A stretch of DNA of 64,000 nt. Origin: Paenacidovorax caeni. GTDB taxonomy: Bacteria > Pseudomonadota > Gammaproteobacteria > Burkholderiales > Burkholderiaceae_C. Every line of letters starts with the position of its first letter. Positions within the stretch are counted from its first letter, which is position 1. The stretch is taken from contig NZ_CYIG01000016.1 of assembly GCF_001298675.1 (NCBI RefSeq), forward strand, positions 1 to 64,000. The letters run 5' to 3'. Made by a program: the position numbers and the translations under genes. The notes beneath the pieces are model-generated. The model did not search any database and was not told the DNA's origin. It saw only the letters and a list, made by a program, of their open reading frames with translations. Below, piece after piece: positions 51,828 to 61,214 of the stretch.

Positions 51828-52889
51828 ATGATTCTCGTCACTGGCGGCGCCGGCTTCATTGGCGCCAACTTCGTGCTCGACTGGCTGGCCAGCCAGGGCG
51901 AAGCGGTCGTGAACCTCGACAAGCTGACCTACGCGGGCAACCTGCACAACCTCGACAGCCTGCGCAGTGATGCGCGCCACGTTTTTGTGCAGGGTGACAT
52001 TGGCGACCGCGCGCTGCTGGACCGCCTGCTAGCCGAGCACCGCCCGCGCGCGATTGTCAACTTTGCGGCCGAGTCCCATGTGGACCGCTCCATCCACGGT
52101 CCCGAGGATTTCATCCAGACCAACGTGGTTGGAACTTTCAGGCTTTTGGAGGCCGCAAGGCAATACTGGCAAGCGCTGCCAGCTACTGAAAAAGGAGCGT
52201 TCCGTTTCCTGCACGTGAGCACCGACGAGGTCTATGGCACGCTCGCACCGACGGATCCGGCCTTCACCGAAGACCACCGGGTCGAGCCCAACAGCCCCTA
52301 CTCGGCCAGCAAGGCCGCCAGTGACCACCTTGTGCGTGCTTGGCACCACACCTACGGCCTGCCGGTGCTCACCACCAACTGCAGCAACAACTATGGTCCG
52401 CTGCACTTCCCCGAGAAGCTCATTCCGCTGATGATTGTCAACGCGCTGGCGGGCAAAAGCCTGCCCATTTATGGCGACGGCATGCAGATCCGCGACTGGC
52501 TCTATGTGCGCGACCATTGCAGTGCCATCCGCCGCGTGCTGGAGGCCGGCCGCCTGGGCGAGACCTACAACATCGGTGGCTGGAACGAGAAACCCAACAT
52601 CGAAATCGTCAACACGGTTTGTGCTCTGCTGGATGAGCTGCGCCCGCGTGCCGACGGCCAGAGCTACGCCACGCAGATCACCTACGTGACCGACCGCCCT
52701 GGCCATGACCGGCGCTACGCCATCGATGCGCGCAAGATTGAGCGCGAGCTGGGCTGGAAGCCTGCTGAAACCTTTGACACGGGCATTCGCAAGACCGTGC
52801 AGTGGTACCTTGATAACCCCGAATGGGTGCAACAGGTGCAGACCGGGGCCTACCGCGACTGGGTCGCCAAACAATACGCTGGCGCATGA
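51828..52889 (+). CDS. rfbB: dTDP-glucose 4,6-dehydratase
   Basis: The extended SDR enzyme (353 residues) converts dTDP-glucose to dTDP-4-keto-6-deoxyglucose, step two of dTDP-L-rhamnose synthesis. GGAGFIG (6-12) binds NAD+, the catalytic segment STDEVYG is near 130, and [10 protein letters not shown] carries the Tyr/Lys pair. [15 protein letters not shown] and [13 protein letters not shown] are family-typical. The bases at 52168-52187 (AAGCGCTGCCAGCTACT core) resemble the dispersed repeat arm, but the reading frame and domain length are normal. It overlaps rfbD by four bases. Confidence 0.97.
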   Translation: MILVTGGAGFIGANFVLDWLASQGEAVVNLDKLTYAGNLHNLDSLRSDARHVFVQGDIGDRALLDRLLAEHRPRAIVNFAAESHVDRSIHGPEDFIQTNVVGTFRLLEAARQYWQALPATEKGAFRFLHVSTDEVYGTLAPTDPAFTEDHRVEPNSPYSASKAASDHLVRAWHHTYGLPVLTTNCSNNYGPLHFPEKLIPLMIVNALAGKSLPIYGDGMQIRDWLYVRDHCSAIRRVLEAGRLGETYNIGGWNEKPNIEIVNTVCALLDELRPRADGQSYATQITYVTDRPGHDRRYAIDARKIERELGWKPAETFDTGIRKTVQWYLDNPEWVQQVQTGAYRDWVAKQYAGA

Positions 52890-53776
52890 ACATCCTGCTT
52901 CTTGGCAAGAACGGCCAGGTCGGCTGGGAGCTGCAACGCAGCTTGGCCGTGCTCGGCACCGTCACGGCCCTCGACTTCGACAGCGCTGACCATTGCGGCG
53001 ATTTCAGCAACCCCGCAGGTATTGCCAGCACCGTGCGCGCGCTGCGCCCTGACGTGATCGTCAACGCCGCCGCCCACACCGCCGTGGACAAGGCAGAGGG
53101 CGAACCGGAGGTGGCGCGCCTGCTCAACGCCACCACCCCTGGCGTGCTGGCCGAAGAAGCCGCGCGCCTGGGTGCCTGGCTGGTGCACTACAGCACCGAC
53201 TATGTGTTTGACGGCAGCGGTGAGCGCCCCTGGGTCGAGGACGACGCGCCTGCGCCGCTGTCCGTCTATGGCGCCACCAAGCTGGAGGGCGAGAAACGCA
53301 TCCAGCAATCGGGCTGCCAGCACCTCATTCTGCGTACCAGCTGGGTCTATGCCGCGCGCGGCGGCAACTTCGCCAAGACCATGTTGCGCTTAGGCAGCGA
53401 GCGCGAGCGTCTTACCGTCATCGACGACCAGTGGGGTGCGCCCACCGGGGCCGACTTGCTGGCCGACGTCACGGCCCATGCCATCCGCCACCTTGCGCAG
53501 CATCCCGAAGATGGCGGCCTGTACCACTGCGTGGCAAGCGGTGAGACGAACTGGCATTCCTATGCAAAATACGTTCTAGACCAAGTCAGTCAAGCGCAAG
53601 CAGCTATCAAAATTAAAGCAACAGAAATCGCTCCCGTGCCGACCAGCGCGTTTCCCACGCCGGCGCGCCGCCCGCACAACTCGCGCCTGAACACCCGCAA
53701 GCTGCAAGCCACCTTCGGCCTTGTGCTGCCGCACTGGCAGCAGGGCGTGGCGCGGATGCTCACTGAAATCCTCTGA
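52886..53776 (+). CDS. rfbD: dTDP-4-dehydrorhamnose reductase
   Basis: The 296-residue reductase performs the last step to dTDP-L-rhamnose. [15 protein letters not shown] (2-16) binds [13 protein letters not shown] near 107 and [10 protein letters not shown] near 130 carry the active site, and the C-terminal [19 protein letters not shown] is conserved. Just before that block, codons 53591-53614 (CAAGCGCAAGCAGCTATCAA then AATT) are a half copy of the palindromic repeat read as QAQAAIKI. The linker there is variable in the family, so function is probably kept. The ATG overlaps the rfbB stop. Confidence 0.96.
   Translation: MNILLLGKNGQVGWELQRSLAVLGTVTALDFDSADHCGDFSNPAGIASTVRALRPDVIVNAAAHTAVDKAEGEPEVARLLNATTPGVLAEEAARLGAWLVHYSTDYVFDGSGERPWVEDDAPAPLSVYGATKLEGEKRIQQSGCQHLILRTSWVYAARGGNFAKTMLRLGSERERLTVIDDQWGAPTGADLLADVTAHAIRHLAQHPEDGGLYHCVASGETNWHSYAKYVLDQVSQAQAAIKIKATEIAPVPTSAFPTPARRPHNSRLNTRKLQATFGLVLPHWQQGVARMLTEIL
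53591..53614. repeat. Half copy of the palindromic element inside rfbD
   Basis: The stretch matches the right arm of the intergenic element (CAAGCGCTGGCAGCTATCAA then AA) at 20 of 22 positions but lies in frame within the rfbD coding sequence. It encodes a variable linker. Confidence 0.65.
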
Positions 53777-53788
53777 ACTGTCCGACCC

Positions 53789-54676
53789 ATGACACAGCAA
53801 CGCAAAGGCATCATCCTCGCTGGTGGCTCTGGCACCCGGCTGCACCCGGCCACCCTGGCCATCAGCAAGCAACTGCTGCCGGTATACGACAAGCCCATGA
53901 TTTACTACCCGCTCAGCACCCTGATGCTGGCGGGTATCCGCGACATCCTGGTCATCAGCACGCCGCAGGACACGCCGCGCTTCGCGCAGCTGCTGGGCGA
54001 CGGCAGCCAGTGGGGGCTGAACCTGCAATATGCCGTGCAGCCCAGCCCCGACGGCCTGGCCCAGGCCTTCCTGATTGGTGAAGACTTCCTGGCTGGCTGT
54101 CCGAGTGCATTGGTGCTGGGCGACAACATCTTCTACGGCCACGATTTCCATGAATTGCTGGGCAATGCCATGCAACGCGAACAAGGCGCCAGCGTCTTCG
54201 CGTACCACGTGCATGATCCCGAGCGCTATGGTGTGGCCGAGTTCGATGCCCAGGGTAAAGTGCTGAGCCTCGAAGAAAAACCCAAGGCGCCCAAATCCAG
54301 CTACGCGGTCACCGGCCTGTATTTCTACGACAACCAGGTCGTAGAGCTGGCCAAGCGCCTCCAACCATCGGCGCGCGGCGAATTGGAAATCACCGACCTG
54401 AACCGCCTGTATCTGGAGCAGGACCAGCTCAGCGTAGAGATCATGGGCCGAGGCTATGCCTGGCTAGACACTGGCACGCACGAAAGCCTGCTCGAGGCGG
54501 GGCAATTTATCGCCACGCTGGAGAGCCGCCAGGGCCTGAAGATTGCCTGCCCCGAGGAGATCGCCTGGCGCCAGCGCCGGATCGACGCCGCACAGCTGGA
54601 GCGCCTGGCCAAGCCGCTGTCTAAGAACGGCTACGGCCAGTACCTGCTGCGCCTGCTGAAAGAGAAGGTGTATTGA
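53789..54676 (+). CDS. rfbA: Glucose-1-phosphate thymidylyltransferase
   Basis: The 295-residue nucleotidyltransferase makes dTDP-glucose from dTTP and glucose-1-phosphate, the first step of the pathway. The N-terminal [20 protein letters not shown] (6-25) with the G-x-G-x-R signature, [34 protein letters not shown] (about 106-117, metal-binding Asp) and [20 protein letters not shown] are diagnostic. dTDP-rhamnose usually inhibits this enzyme. It follows rfbD by 12 bases and its stop overlaps the rfbC start. Confidence 0.98.
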   Translation: MTQQRKGIILAGGSGTRLHPATLAISKQLLPVYDKPMIYYPLSTLMLAGIRDILVISTPQDTPRFAQLLGDGSQWGLNLQYAVQPSPDGLAQAFLIGEDFLAGCPSALVLGDNIFYGHDFHELLGNAMQREQGASVFAYHVHDPERYGVAEFDAQGKVLSLEEKPKAPKSSYAVTGLYFYDNQVVELAKRLQPSARGELEITDLNRLYLEQDQLSVEIMGRGYAWLDTGTHESLLEAGQFIATLESRQGLKIACPEEIAWRQRRIDAAQLERLAKPLSKNGYGQYLLRLLKEKVY

Positions 54677-55221
54677 TGAAGGCAACCCGACTGGCGATCC
54701 CCGATGTCGTACTGATTGAGCCCAAGGTCTTTGGGGATGCGCGTGGCTTTTTCTTCGAGAGCTTCAACCAGAAAGCTTTCAACGAGGCCACTGGCACGAA
54801 TCACGCCTTCGTACAGGACAACCACAGCCGCAGCAGCCAGGGCGTGCTGCGCGGGTTGCATTACCAAATCCAGCAACCCCAGGGCAAGCTGGTGCGCGTG
54901 GCGCGTGGCCGGGTATGGGACGTGGCGGTCGACATCCGCAAGAGTTCGCCGACCTTTGGCCAGTGGGTAGGCGCGGAGCTTTCCGAGGACAATCAGCACC
55001 AGCTCTGGGTGCCGCCGGGCTTTGCGCACGGGTTCGTGGTCTTGAGTGAGAGCGCGGACTTCCTGTACAAGACGACGGATTACTACGCGCCCGAGCATGA
55101 GCGGTGCATTGCGTGGAACGATCCGCAATTGGCCATTGCGTGGCCCATTGCGGGCGCGCCAAGCTTGTCCGCCAAGGATATGCAAGGTTTCGCCTTCGCG
55201 CAGGCGCCTGTGTATCCATGA
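54676..55221 (+). CDS. rfbC: dTDP-4-dehydrorhamnose 3,5-epimerase
   Basis: The 181-residue cupin epimerises dTDP-4-keto-6-deoxyglucose. The signatures DARGFFFESFNQKAF, QDNHSRSSQGVLRGLHYQ (catalytic His near 63), GRVWDVAVDIRKSSPTFGQW and WVPPGFAHGFVVLSE are all present, with the catalytic Asp in the last third and the tyrosine in YKTTDYYAPEHE. It is the final gene of rfbBDAC. The ATG at 54676 overlaps the rfbA TGA by one base. Confidence 0.98.
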   Translation: MKATRLAIPDVVLIEPKVFGDARGFFFESFNQKAFNEATGTNHAFVQDNHSRSSQGVLRGLHYQIQQPQGKLVRVARGRVWDVAVDIRKSSPTFGQWVGAELSEDNQHQLWVPPGFAHGFVVLSESADFLYKTTDYYAPEHERCIAWNDPQLAIAWPIAGAPSLSAKDMQGFAFAQAPVYP

Positions 55222-55341
55222 GTATTCAGGGCGTGCTCTCGGAGCCATGGCGACGGTCGTCGCGGACTACACTTCGTCCCGCAAATGGTTTGCTGTGCCC
55301 GAAGGGCTTCAGCCTTGCACAGTAGTGAGGTTTTTCATCAG

Positions 55342-57072
55342 ATGGTGACACACACATTGGCCGCACCGGCGGCATCGCAGGAGCCGGTGACCGCGCCGCG
55401 TCCTTTCTTGGGAGAGCTGCTGGTGCAGGCCGGCAAGCTCACGGCCCGTGACTTGGAACGCGCGCTCTCTGCGCAGCAGGAAATGGGCGGAATGCTCGGG
55501 CGTGTGCTGGTACGGCTGGGGCTGGTGTCCGAAATCGATGTGGCACGCACCTTGTCGGAGCAGTTGGGCGTCCCCTTTATCGCTGCAGATGCCTTTCCGG
55601 ATCTGATGCCTGAGGTCCCAGGGCTGCTACCTGAGTTTCTACAAGCCAATGCGATCTATCCATTGCGACAGGATGGGGCACAGCTCCATGTGGCCATGGC
55701 GGTACCGCAAGACGCCTTTCTGCTGAAGGCGCTGCATTTGGTCACAGGCTGCACGGTCATGCCCCACCTTGCACTGGAAAGCGATATCGAGAAGGCGTTG
55801 GCAGAGCCCGCTGAGGAGGCGGCTGCGGATAGTGACGACGGTTTTGCCGATGGTATGGACGGCGGCGACTTCGTCGAGCACCTGAAAGACTTGGCGAGCG
55901 AAGCGCCAGTGATCCGCCTGGTCAACACCATCATTGGGCGCGTCACGGACCTGCGCGCGTCGGACATCCACCTGGAGCCTTTCGACGATGGCCTTCATGT
56001 GCGCTACCGCGTCGATGGCGTGATCCATCTGGGCGAGGTTGTGCCGCCGCGTCTTTCGGCTGCCGTCAGCTCGCGTGTCAAGCTGCTGGCCCACCTCGAC
56101 ATTGCGGAGCGGCGTTTGCCCCAGGATGGGCGCATTAAGACCCGTGTGAAGGGGCGCGAGTTGGATTTACGCGTGTCCACCGTGCCCACGGTGCATGGCG
56201 AAAGTGTGGTGATGCGTGTGCTTGACCGCGCCAGCGTGCGCCTGAATCTCGACACGATGGGGTTCGAGCAGGATACGTTGGCACGTTTCAACGAGCTGTT
56301 GTTGCGGCCCCATGGTATCTTGCTGGTCACGGGCCCCACCGGCTCTGGCAAAACCACCACGCTGTACGCAGCGCTTTCGAAGATTGATGCGCAGACGAAC
56401 AAGATCATCACGGTCGAAGATCCGGTTGAATACCAGCTTGAGGGGATCAACCAGATTCAGGTGCACCCGCAAATCAACCTGACCTTTGCCAACGCCCTGC
56501 GTTCCATCCTGCGGCAGGATCCTGACATCATCATGATCGGCGAAATGCGCGATGGTGAAACCGCGCAAATTGCCGTGCAATCGGCTTTGACCGGCCACTT
56601 GGTGCTCTCCACCTTGCACACCAACACGGCGGCAGGCGCTGTTATCCGCATGCAGGACATGGGGGTGGAAAGCTATCTCATCACGTCTTCGGTGAACGGC
56701 GTTCTTGCGCAACGCTTGGTGCGCACCTTGTGCAGCCATTGCAAGGAAGCCTATGAGCCCGGGCCTGAATTGCGTGCCAGCACGGGCCTGGGACGGTTTT
56801 GCCCGCCAGGCCATCATATTTACCGTGCTGTGGGCTGTGAGCACTGCCGCCAGTCAGGTTACCGGGGACGCACGGGGATCCACGAGCTTTTTGTGCTGGA
56901 TGAGCCCATGCGTCGCGCCATCATTGACGGACGCGATGCCAACGCGCTCAACAACTTGGCAGCCCAGGGCGGCATGCTGAGCCTGTTCGAAGATGGTCTG
57001 CGCAAGGTTGCGGCTGGAGTGACCACGCTCGACGAGTTGGCGCGTGTGACGCAGGATCAGTCTGATGCCTGA
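55342..57072 (+). CDS. gspE: Type II secretion ATPase GspE (XpsE-like)
   Basis: The 576-residue secretion ATPase energises pseudopilus assembly. It has the N-terminal GspE/XpsE domain (FLGELLVQAGKLTARDLERAL, about 22-135), Walker A GPTGSGKT (331-338), the Asp box ITVEDPVEYQLEGINQIQV, Walker B DPDIIMIGEMRDGETA, the His box TGHLVLSTLHTN, and a tetracysteine zinc site C464/C467/C499/C502. The start ATG 55342 is chosen because the upstream residues are not family-like. It overlaps gspF by eight bases and leads the operon. A gspC gene is absent upstream. Confidence 0.96.
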   Translation: MVTHTLAAPAASQEPVTAPRPFLGELLVQAGKLTARDLERALSAQQEMGGMLGRVLVRLGLVSEIDVARTLSEQLGVPFIAADAFPDLMPEVPGLLPEFLQANAIYPLRQDGAQLHVAMAVPQDAFLLKALHLVTGCTVMPHLALESDIEKALAEPAEEAAADSDDGFADGMDGGDFVEHLKDLASEAPVIRLVNTIIGRVTDLRASDIHLEPFDDGLHVRYRVDGVIHLGEVVPPRLSAAVSSRVKLLAHLDIAERRLPQDGRIKTRVKGRELDLRVSTVPTVHGESVVMRVLDRASVRLNLDTMGFEQDTLARFNELLLRPHGILLVTGPTGSGKTTTLYAALSKIDAQTNKIITVEDPVEYQLEGINQIQVHPQINLTFANALRSILRQDPDIIMIGEMRDGETAQIAVQSALTGHLVLSTLHTNTAAGAVIRMQDMGVESYLITSSVNGVLAQRLVRTLCSHCKEAYEPGPELRASTGLGRFCPPGHHIYRAVGCEHCRQSGYRGRTGIHELFVLDEPMRRAIIDGRDANALNNLAAQGGMLSLFEDGLRKVAAGVTTLDELARVTQDQSDA

Positions 57073-58315
57073 ATTTGTCTGGAGGGCCGCCACGGCGGCA
57101 GGAAAAGTTGAGCAAGGGCGGTTGTCGGCCGTTAGCAGTGCAGCCGTGCAGCGGCAGCTGCGTGAGCAGGGTTTGACGCCACTGCGCATCGATGATGCTG
57201 CCAGTGCCGACGTGCAGGGGGCCAAGGTGCAAGGAGGGTTGGGCCTCGCTGCGCCCTCCAGGGGGCGCCAGGCCAAAGGGCCGGTCAACGCCGCCGATGT
57301 GCATGCGCTGACATCGGAGCTGGCCATCATGTTGCGTGCGGGCCTTGCGCTTGACAATGCTTTGCGTGTGTTGATTGACATGAGCCACAAGCCAAGCGTC
57401 GCTGCGCTGGTGCAAGGAATTCTGGACGCTGTGAAGGGTGGCGTACCCCTGAGCCGAGCGCTGGGGGCTCATCGGGCGCTTTTTGGCGATTTCTATATCA
57501 ACATGGTGCGGTCGGGGGAGGTCAGTGGTCAGATGTCGGCCGTGTTGGATCGCCTGGTCGAGCATATGGAGCGTCAGCGCGCACTGCGTGACAGCGTTAT
57601 TTCCGCCACCATCTATCCGGCCATCCTGCTCGGTGTCGCCGTGCTTTCTTTGGTTGCCATGCTGGGCTTTGTCGTACCGCAGTTCGAGAAGCTGTTCACC
57701 GACATGGGAGACGCCCTGCCTTTACCTACGCGGATCGTGATGGAGCTGGGACATGGCTTCCGGCATTACGGTTTGTTCATCGGGATTGCTGTGGTGGCTG
57801 TTGCCTCTTTGCTGTTGCGCTGGCTGCGTTCGCCTGCTGGGCAGCAATGGTGGCAGGCACGCCTGCTGCGCTTGCCGCTCATGGGGCCATTGGCGTTGAA
57901 GTACCAGCTGACGCTGTTTTCGCGTTCGCTTGGCACCTTGCTAGGCAACGGCGTTCCCATGCTCACAGCACTGCACATCGCCACGGAAACTGTGGGCAAC
58001 ATGGTCCTGCAGCAGGCGCTTGCCAAAGTTGCGCCCATCGTGAAAGAGGGGGGCAAGATGGTGCAGGCGATTTCTGTTACAGGCATCTTTGAACCTTTGG
58101 CGGTCAACCTGATCCGAGTGGGCGAGGAGACAGGAAGGGTTGGCCCCATGATGTTGGAGCTTTCCAATATCCTGAATCGGGAAGTAGAAACCGGAATCAA
58201 GCGGCTTCTGACCTTGGTCGAGCCAGTGCTGATATTGGTGCTGGGCGTGCTCATTGCCACCATCATCGTTTCTATCCTGCTTGGCATCCTGTCCATCAAT
58301 GACCTCGCCGTATAA
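57065..58315 (+). CDS. gspF: Type II secretion inner membrane platform protein GspF
   Basis: This polytopic protein (416 residues) has two repeated T2SF domains (about 80-200 and 285-405) and three membrane helices. The N-terminal PEFVWRAATAAGKVEQGRL, LTSELAIMLRAGLALDNALRVL and the second-repeat LFSRSLGTLLGNGVPMLTALHI with ISVTGIFEPLAVNLIRVGEETGRV are diagnostic. It couples GspE and GspL to pseudopilin extraction. The gene follows gspE by overlap and precedes gspG by 28 bases. Confidence 0.96.
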   Translation: MPEFVWRAATAAGKVEQGRLSAVSSAAVQRQLREQGLTPLRIDDAASADVQGAKVQGGLGLAAPSRGRQAKGPVNAADVHALTSELAIMLRAGLALDNALRVLIDMSHKPSVAALVQGILDAVKGGVPLSRALGAHRALFGDFYINMVRSGEVSGQMSAVLDRLVEHMERQRALRDSVISATIYPAILLGVAVLSLVAMLGFVVPQFEKLFTDMGDALPLPTRIVMELGHGFRHYGLFIGIAVVAVASLLLRWLRSPAGQQWWQARLLRLPLMGPLALKYQLTLFSRSLGTLLGNGVPMLTALHIATETVGNMVLQQALAKVAPIVKEGGKMVQAISVTGIFEPLAVNLIRVGEETGRVGPMMLELSNILNREVETGIKRLLTLVEPVLILVLGVLIATIIVSILLGILSINDLAV

Positions 58316-58343
58316 TTTTTGTTTGCTTAAGAAAGCGCTTCGC

Positions 58344-58781
58344 ATGGCTGCTCGCTCCCTTTTTGCTTCGCGTGTTCGTCGGAACAAGGCACGCGGCTTC
58401 ACGCTGATCGAACTGCTGGTGGTTTTGGCCATTCTCACAATGCTGGCGGGCTTGGTTGGGCCCAAGGTTCTGGGGCAACTTGGTGGCGCCAAGGCCAAGA
58501 CGGCTGCAGTGCAGATCGCCGATATCGATAAATCCCTGGAGCTCTTCAAGCTAGACGTTGGACGTTTCCCCACCACGGAAGAAGGGCTGGATGCTTTGGT
58601 GAAAAAACCTGGCTCCGCCAACGCCTGGAATGGCCCCTATCTCAAGGGAGGGGTTCCCACCGATCCTTGGGGTAATCCTTATCGCTATGCGAATAATGGT
58701 GGAGCCATCGAGATTCTCTCTTTGGGCGCTGATGGCGCAGCTGGCGGTGAGGGTGAGAACGCGGACATTCGCAACCGTTGA
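58344..58781 (+). CDS. gspG: Major pseudopilin GspG
   Basis: The 145-residue pseudopilin has a basic leader ending RG, cleaved by prepilin peptidase before FTLIELLVVLAILTMLAGLVGPKVLG. The Glu at mature position 5 is present. The C-terminal calcium-binding region of GspG is evident in NAWNGPYLKGGVPTDPWGNPYRY and LSLGADGAAGGEGENADI. It forms the pseudopilus shaft. The leader is slightly long (24 residues), and the ATG at 58344 is the only reasonable start. Confidence 0.96.
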   Translation: MAARSLFASRVRRNKARGFTLIELLVVLAILTMLAGLVGPKVLGQLGGAKAKTAAVQIADIDKSLELFKLDVGRFPTTEEGLDALVKKPGSANAWNGPYLKGGVPTDPWGNPYRYANNGGAIEILSLGADGAAGGEGENADIRNR

Positions 58782-58808
58782 TCGGCGCAGGTGCCTGGTT
58801 CTCTTGCC

Positions 58809-59255
58809 ATGAGGCGCGAGAGTGGCTTCACGCTGGTTGAGTTGCTGGTGGTGTTCGCCATCATGGCGCTTGTGGTCGGCTTGGTACCCATGGCGTTTGA
58901 GCGCATGCGTGATTCGGCGCAATACCGCGATACCTTGCGCAGCATGATGTCGGAGATGCGTGTGGCGCGTAGCCGGGCATTGGCGACGCGTAGCGAAACC
59001 CGCTTTGTTGTCGATTTGTCTCAGCGCAGCTACGGCGTTGCGGGTGATCAAGGGCACAGCTTGCCTGAGTCTTTGGCAATGCGTGCGACCGTGGCAGGCA
59101 TTGAGGTGCAAGGCCAAGAAGCGGCTATCCGCTTCTTTCCGGATGGCGGTGCCACCGGTGGGAGTATCGAAGTCGTGCGGCCCTCTGGCACTGGTGCGCG
59201 AATTCAAGTCGATTGGCTGTCTGGGCGTATTACCCAAGAGGCGCTCCTGCCGTGA
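58809..59255 (+). CDS. gspH: Minor pseudopilin GspH
   Basis: The 148-residue protein has a short leader RRESG followed by FTLVELLVVFAIMALVVGLVPMAF, with Glu at position 5. The remainder is the globular GspH domain (SARYRD-like QYRDTLRSMMSEMRVARSRALATRSETRFVVDL). It is a minor pseudopilin of the type II secretion tip region. The start may instead be GTG 58791, six codons upstream; ATG 58809 gives the shorter, more usual leader. It overlaps gspI by one base. Confidence 0.9.
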   Translation: MRRESGFTLVELLVVFAIMALVVGLVPMAFERMRDSAQYRDTLRSMMSEMRVARSRALATRSETRFVVDLSQRSYGVAGDQGHSLPESLAMRATVAGIEVQGQEAAIRFFPDGGATGGSIEVVRPSGTGARIQVDWLSGRITQEALLP

Positions 59256-59668
59256 TGGTCCGTATCCAGGTCCGCTACTGGCAGCGCGGACTTTCGCTTT
59301 TGGAGCTGCTGGTTGCGTTGGTCATCATGGCCATGGCATTGGGTATGCTTTACCGTGCCAGCGGGAGCAGTGCCCGCAGCGCGGGTGATTTGCAAAGCTA
59401 CCAGCGGGCTGCGATGTTGGCGCAGTCGTTGCTTGCTGCGCGGGATGCCATACCTGAAGCAGGCTGGAACGAGGCTGGGGAATCTGCAGGGTTTGCCTGG
59501 TCGGTCCAAAGTAGTCCCTATGGAGCCGCCGACCCAAATCCGAACGTGCCCCGCCTGCATGAAGTTGTGATTGAGGTCGCGTGGCAGGAAAGAGGCGGGG
59601 GCAAGCACATCGTGCTCCAAACATTGCGTCCTCAGCGGCTGCCCATGGCTGGAGGGGGGCTGCGATGA
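59255..59668 (+). CDS. gspI: Minor pseudopilin GspI
   Basis: The 137-residue pseudopilin has the leader RYWQRG before LSLLELLVALVIMAMALGMLY; the residue after the cleavage glycine is Leu rather than Phe. The Glu at position 5 is present. It forms the tip complex with GspJ and GspK. The gene starts within the gspH stop (TGATG) and overlaps gspJ by four bases. Compositional identity as GspI rests on order in the operon, length and leader. Confidence 0.87.
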   Translation: MVRIQVRYWQRGLSLLELLVALVIMAMALGMLYRASGSSARSAGDLQSYQRAAMLAQSLLAARDAIPEAGWNEAGESAGFAWSVQSSPYGAADPNPNVPRLHEVVIEVAWQERGGGKHIVLQTLRPQRLPMAGGGLR

Positions 59669-60351
59669 TGCGGGGGCACCTCTTGGATCGGCGCGGCGGT
59701 ATGTCTGGTTTGACAGGCTTTACCTTGGTGGAGCTTTTGGTCGCCATGGCTTTGCTCTCGTTGCTAATGTTGGGCATGGCCTCGGCGCTGCGCTCCATGG
59801 CGCAGACCGAGGAGCGCGTGGATAGCCGCCTTGCACAAACCGATGAATTTCGGGTGGCCACGGGCTTCCTAGGCACGGTTTTAGGACAGGTCTCCGTGCG
59901 TAAAACCACTGCGTTGCTGAAGGAGGGGGAGTCCCCTTATCTGTTTGTCGGCAGGCCGGATGAGATGGCGTGGCTCGGCATCATGCCCGCCCGGCATGGC
60001 GTCGGTGGACGCACGTTCTTTCGCCTGAGGCTGGAGCCTATTGAGGGTGTAGGGGCGCTTGTCATCTCTTTCCTTCCCTGGGATGGGACCTCGGTGTTTC
60101 CCGACTGGTCTAAAGCGCAATCGCGTGTCTTGGTGCACGGTGCCACATCGCTGACCTTGGCGTATGAAGATGCCCGCCGACCTGTGCCGGAATGGGTGCC
60201 CGTGTGGCGCAGCCTCGATGGTCTGCCCGAGCGTGTGCGGATTGATCTGACGACACAATCCGGGGCATGGCCTATGTGGATCGTTCCCATGCGTTTTTTG
60301 CCGGCCAGCCAGGGCAATCGCAGCCGGTTTTCTTCAGGGCCTGAGGACTGA
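59665..60351 (+). CDS. gspJ: Minor pseudopilin GspJ
   Basis: The 228-residue pseudopilin has a leader ending GLTG before FTLVELLVAMALLSLLMLGMASAL, with Glu at position 5. The large globular domain (ESPYLFVGRPDEMAWLGIMPA and LVHGATSLTLAYEDARRP) matches GspJ. It is part of the pseudopilus tip. The ATG at 59665 overlaps the gspI stop, and the stop overlaps gspK by one base. Confidence 0.9.
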   Translation: MMRGHLLDRRGGMSGLTGFTLVELLVAMALLSLLMLGMASALRSMAQTEERVDSRLAQTDEFRVATGFLGTVLGQVSVRKTTALLKEGESPYLFVGRPDEMAWLGIMPARHGVGGRTFFRLRLEPIEGVGALVISFLPWDGTSVFPDWSKAQSRVLVHGATSLTLAYEDARRPVPEWVPVWRSLDGLPERVRIDLTTQSGAWPMWIVPMRFLPASQGNRSRFSSGPED

Positions 60352-61208
60352 TGGTGCGCAGCAATGACATGATTCATCGCAGTCAGGGCGTCGCCCTGAT
60401 CGCTGTGTTGTGGATTGTTGCGGCCATGGCTATTGCCGTCACAGGCATGACACATGCGGTACGCAATGAAATCCGTACAGTGAATGCTGCGCGCAGCAAT
60501 GTCGAGTCCCAGGCATTGGGAGAGGCGGCTATCGCTTTGGCGGTGCAGAAAATGCTGGCACAGCGACCTTTCAAACCATGGGTCAGGATGGATGTCAATT
60601 ACCATGGCCAAATTTTGGCCGTGGAGGCCGCGTCATTGAACGGCTGGATCGATATCAATACGGCACCAGACACCTTGCTGGCAAGTTTGTACGCTGTCGC
60701 AGGCGGCCTGCCAAAACAGGCTGCAAGCGCTCTTGCAGCAGCAACGGCGGAAATCCGCCGCCAGAAAGATGCAACAGGGCGAGAGCAGCGTTTCGAGGCG
60801 CCGCAGGATCTGATGCGTGTGCCGGGGGTCGATTACGACCTCTATGCTAGACTTTGGCCGCTTTTGACCGCAGGGGCGGGGGGGAGTGCCGGACGGGTCA
60901 ACGCCCATGCTGCACCATTCCCGGTACTCGCTGTATTGGCGGAGGGCAACATTGCACCGGCGCTGGCATTGAGCCAGCGGCGCAACCAAGGTGAGCAGGC
61001 ACTGGATGGCAGTTCGCTGCGGGGTGAATGGGTGGACAACAACCTGGGTACACGTTATCGGTTTCAGGCCGAGATTCCCCTGGCTGATGGCACGCATGCC
61101 ATTGTTTTGCGTGATATTGACGTGCGCCCTGATCCTCGTGCAGGGTTGCCGTGGCGTTTTTTTGGATCTGACTATTTGATCCGCGCCAAGCCCGCACAGG
61201 GGGGCTAA
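60351..61208 (+). CDS. gspK: Minor pseudopilin GspK
   Basis: This atypical large pseudopilin (285 residues) starts the processed segment as GVALIAVLWIVAAMAIAVTGMTH and lacks the position 5 Glu, which is normal for GspK. GWIDINTAPDTLLASLYAVAGG near 98-119 and the helical insert QDLMRVPGVDYDLYARLWPLLT are characteristic of the family. GspK caps the pseudopilus. It is coupled to gspJ and lies six bases before gspL. Confidence 0.92.
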   Translation: MVRSNDMIHRSQGVALIAVLWIVAAMAIAVTGMTHAVRNEIRTVNAARSNVESQALGEAAIALAVQKMLAQRPFKPWVRMDVNYHGQILAVEAASLNGWIDINTAPDTLLASLYAVAGGLPKQAASALAAATAEIRRQKDATGREQRFEAPQDLMRVPGVDYDLYARLWPLLTAGAGGSAGRVNAHAAPFPVLAVLAEGNIAPALALSQRRNQGEQALDGSSLRGEWVDNNLGTRYRFQAEIPLADGTHAIVLRDIDVRPDPRAGLPWRFFGSDYLIRAKPAQGG

Positions 61209-61214
61209 ATTTTC

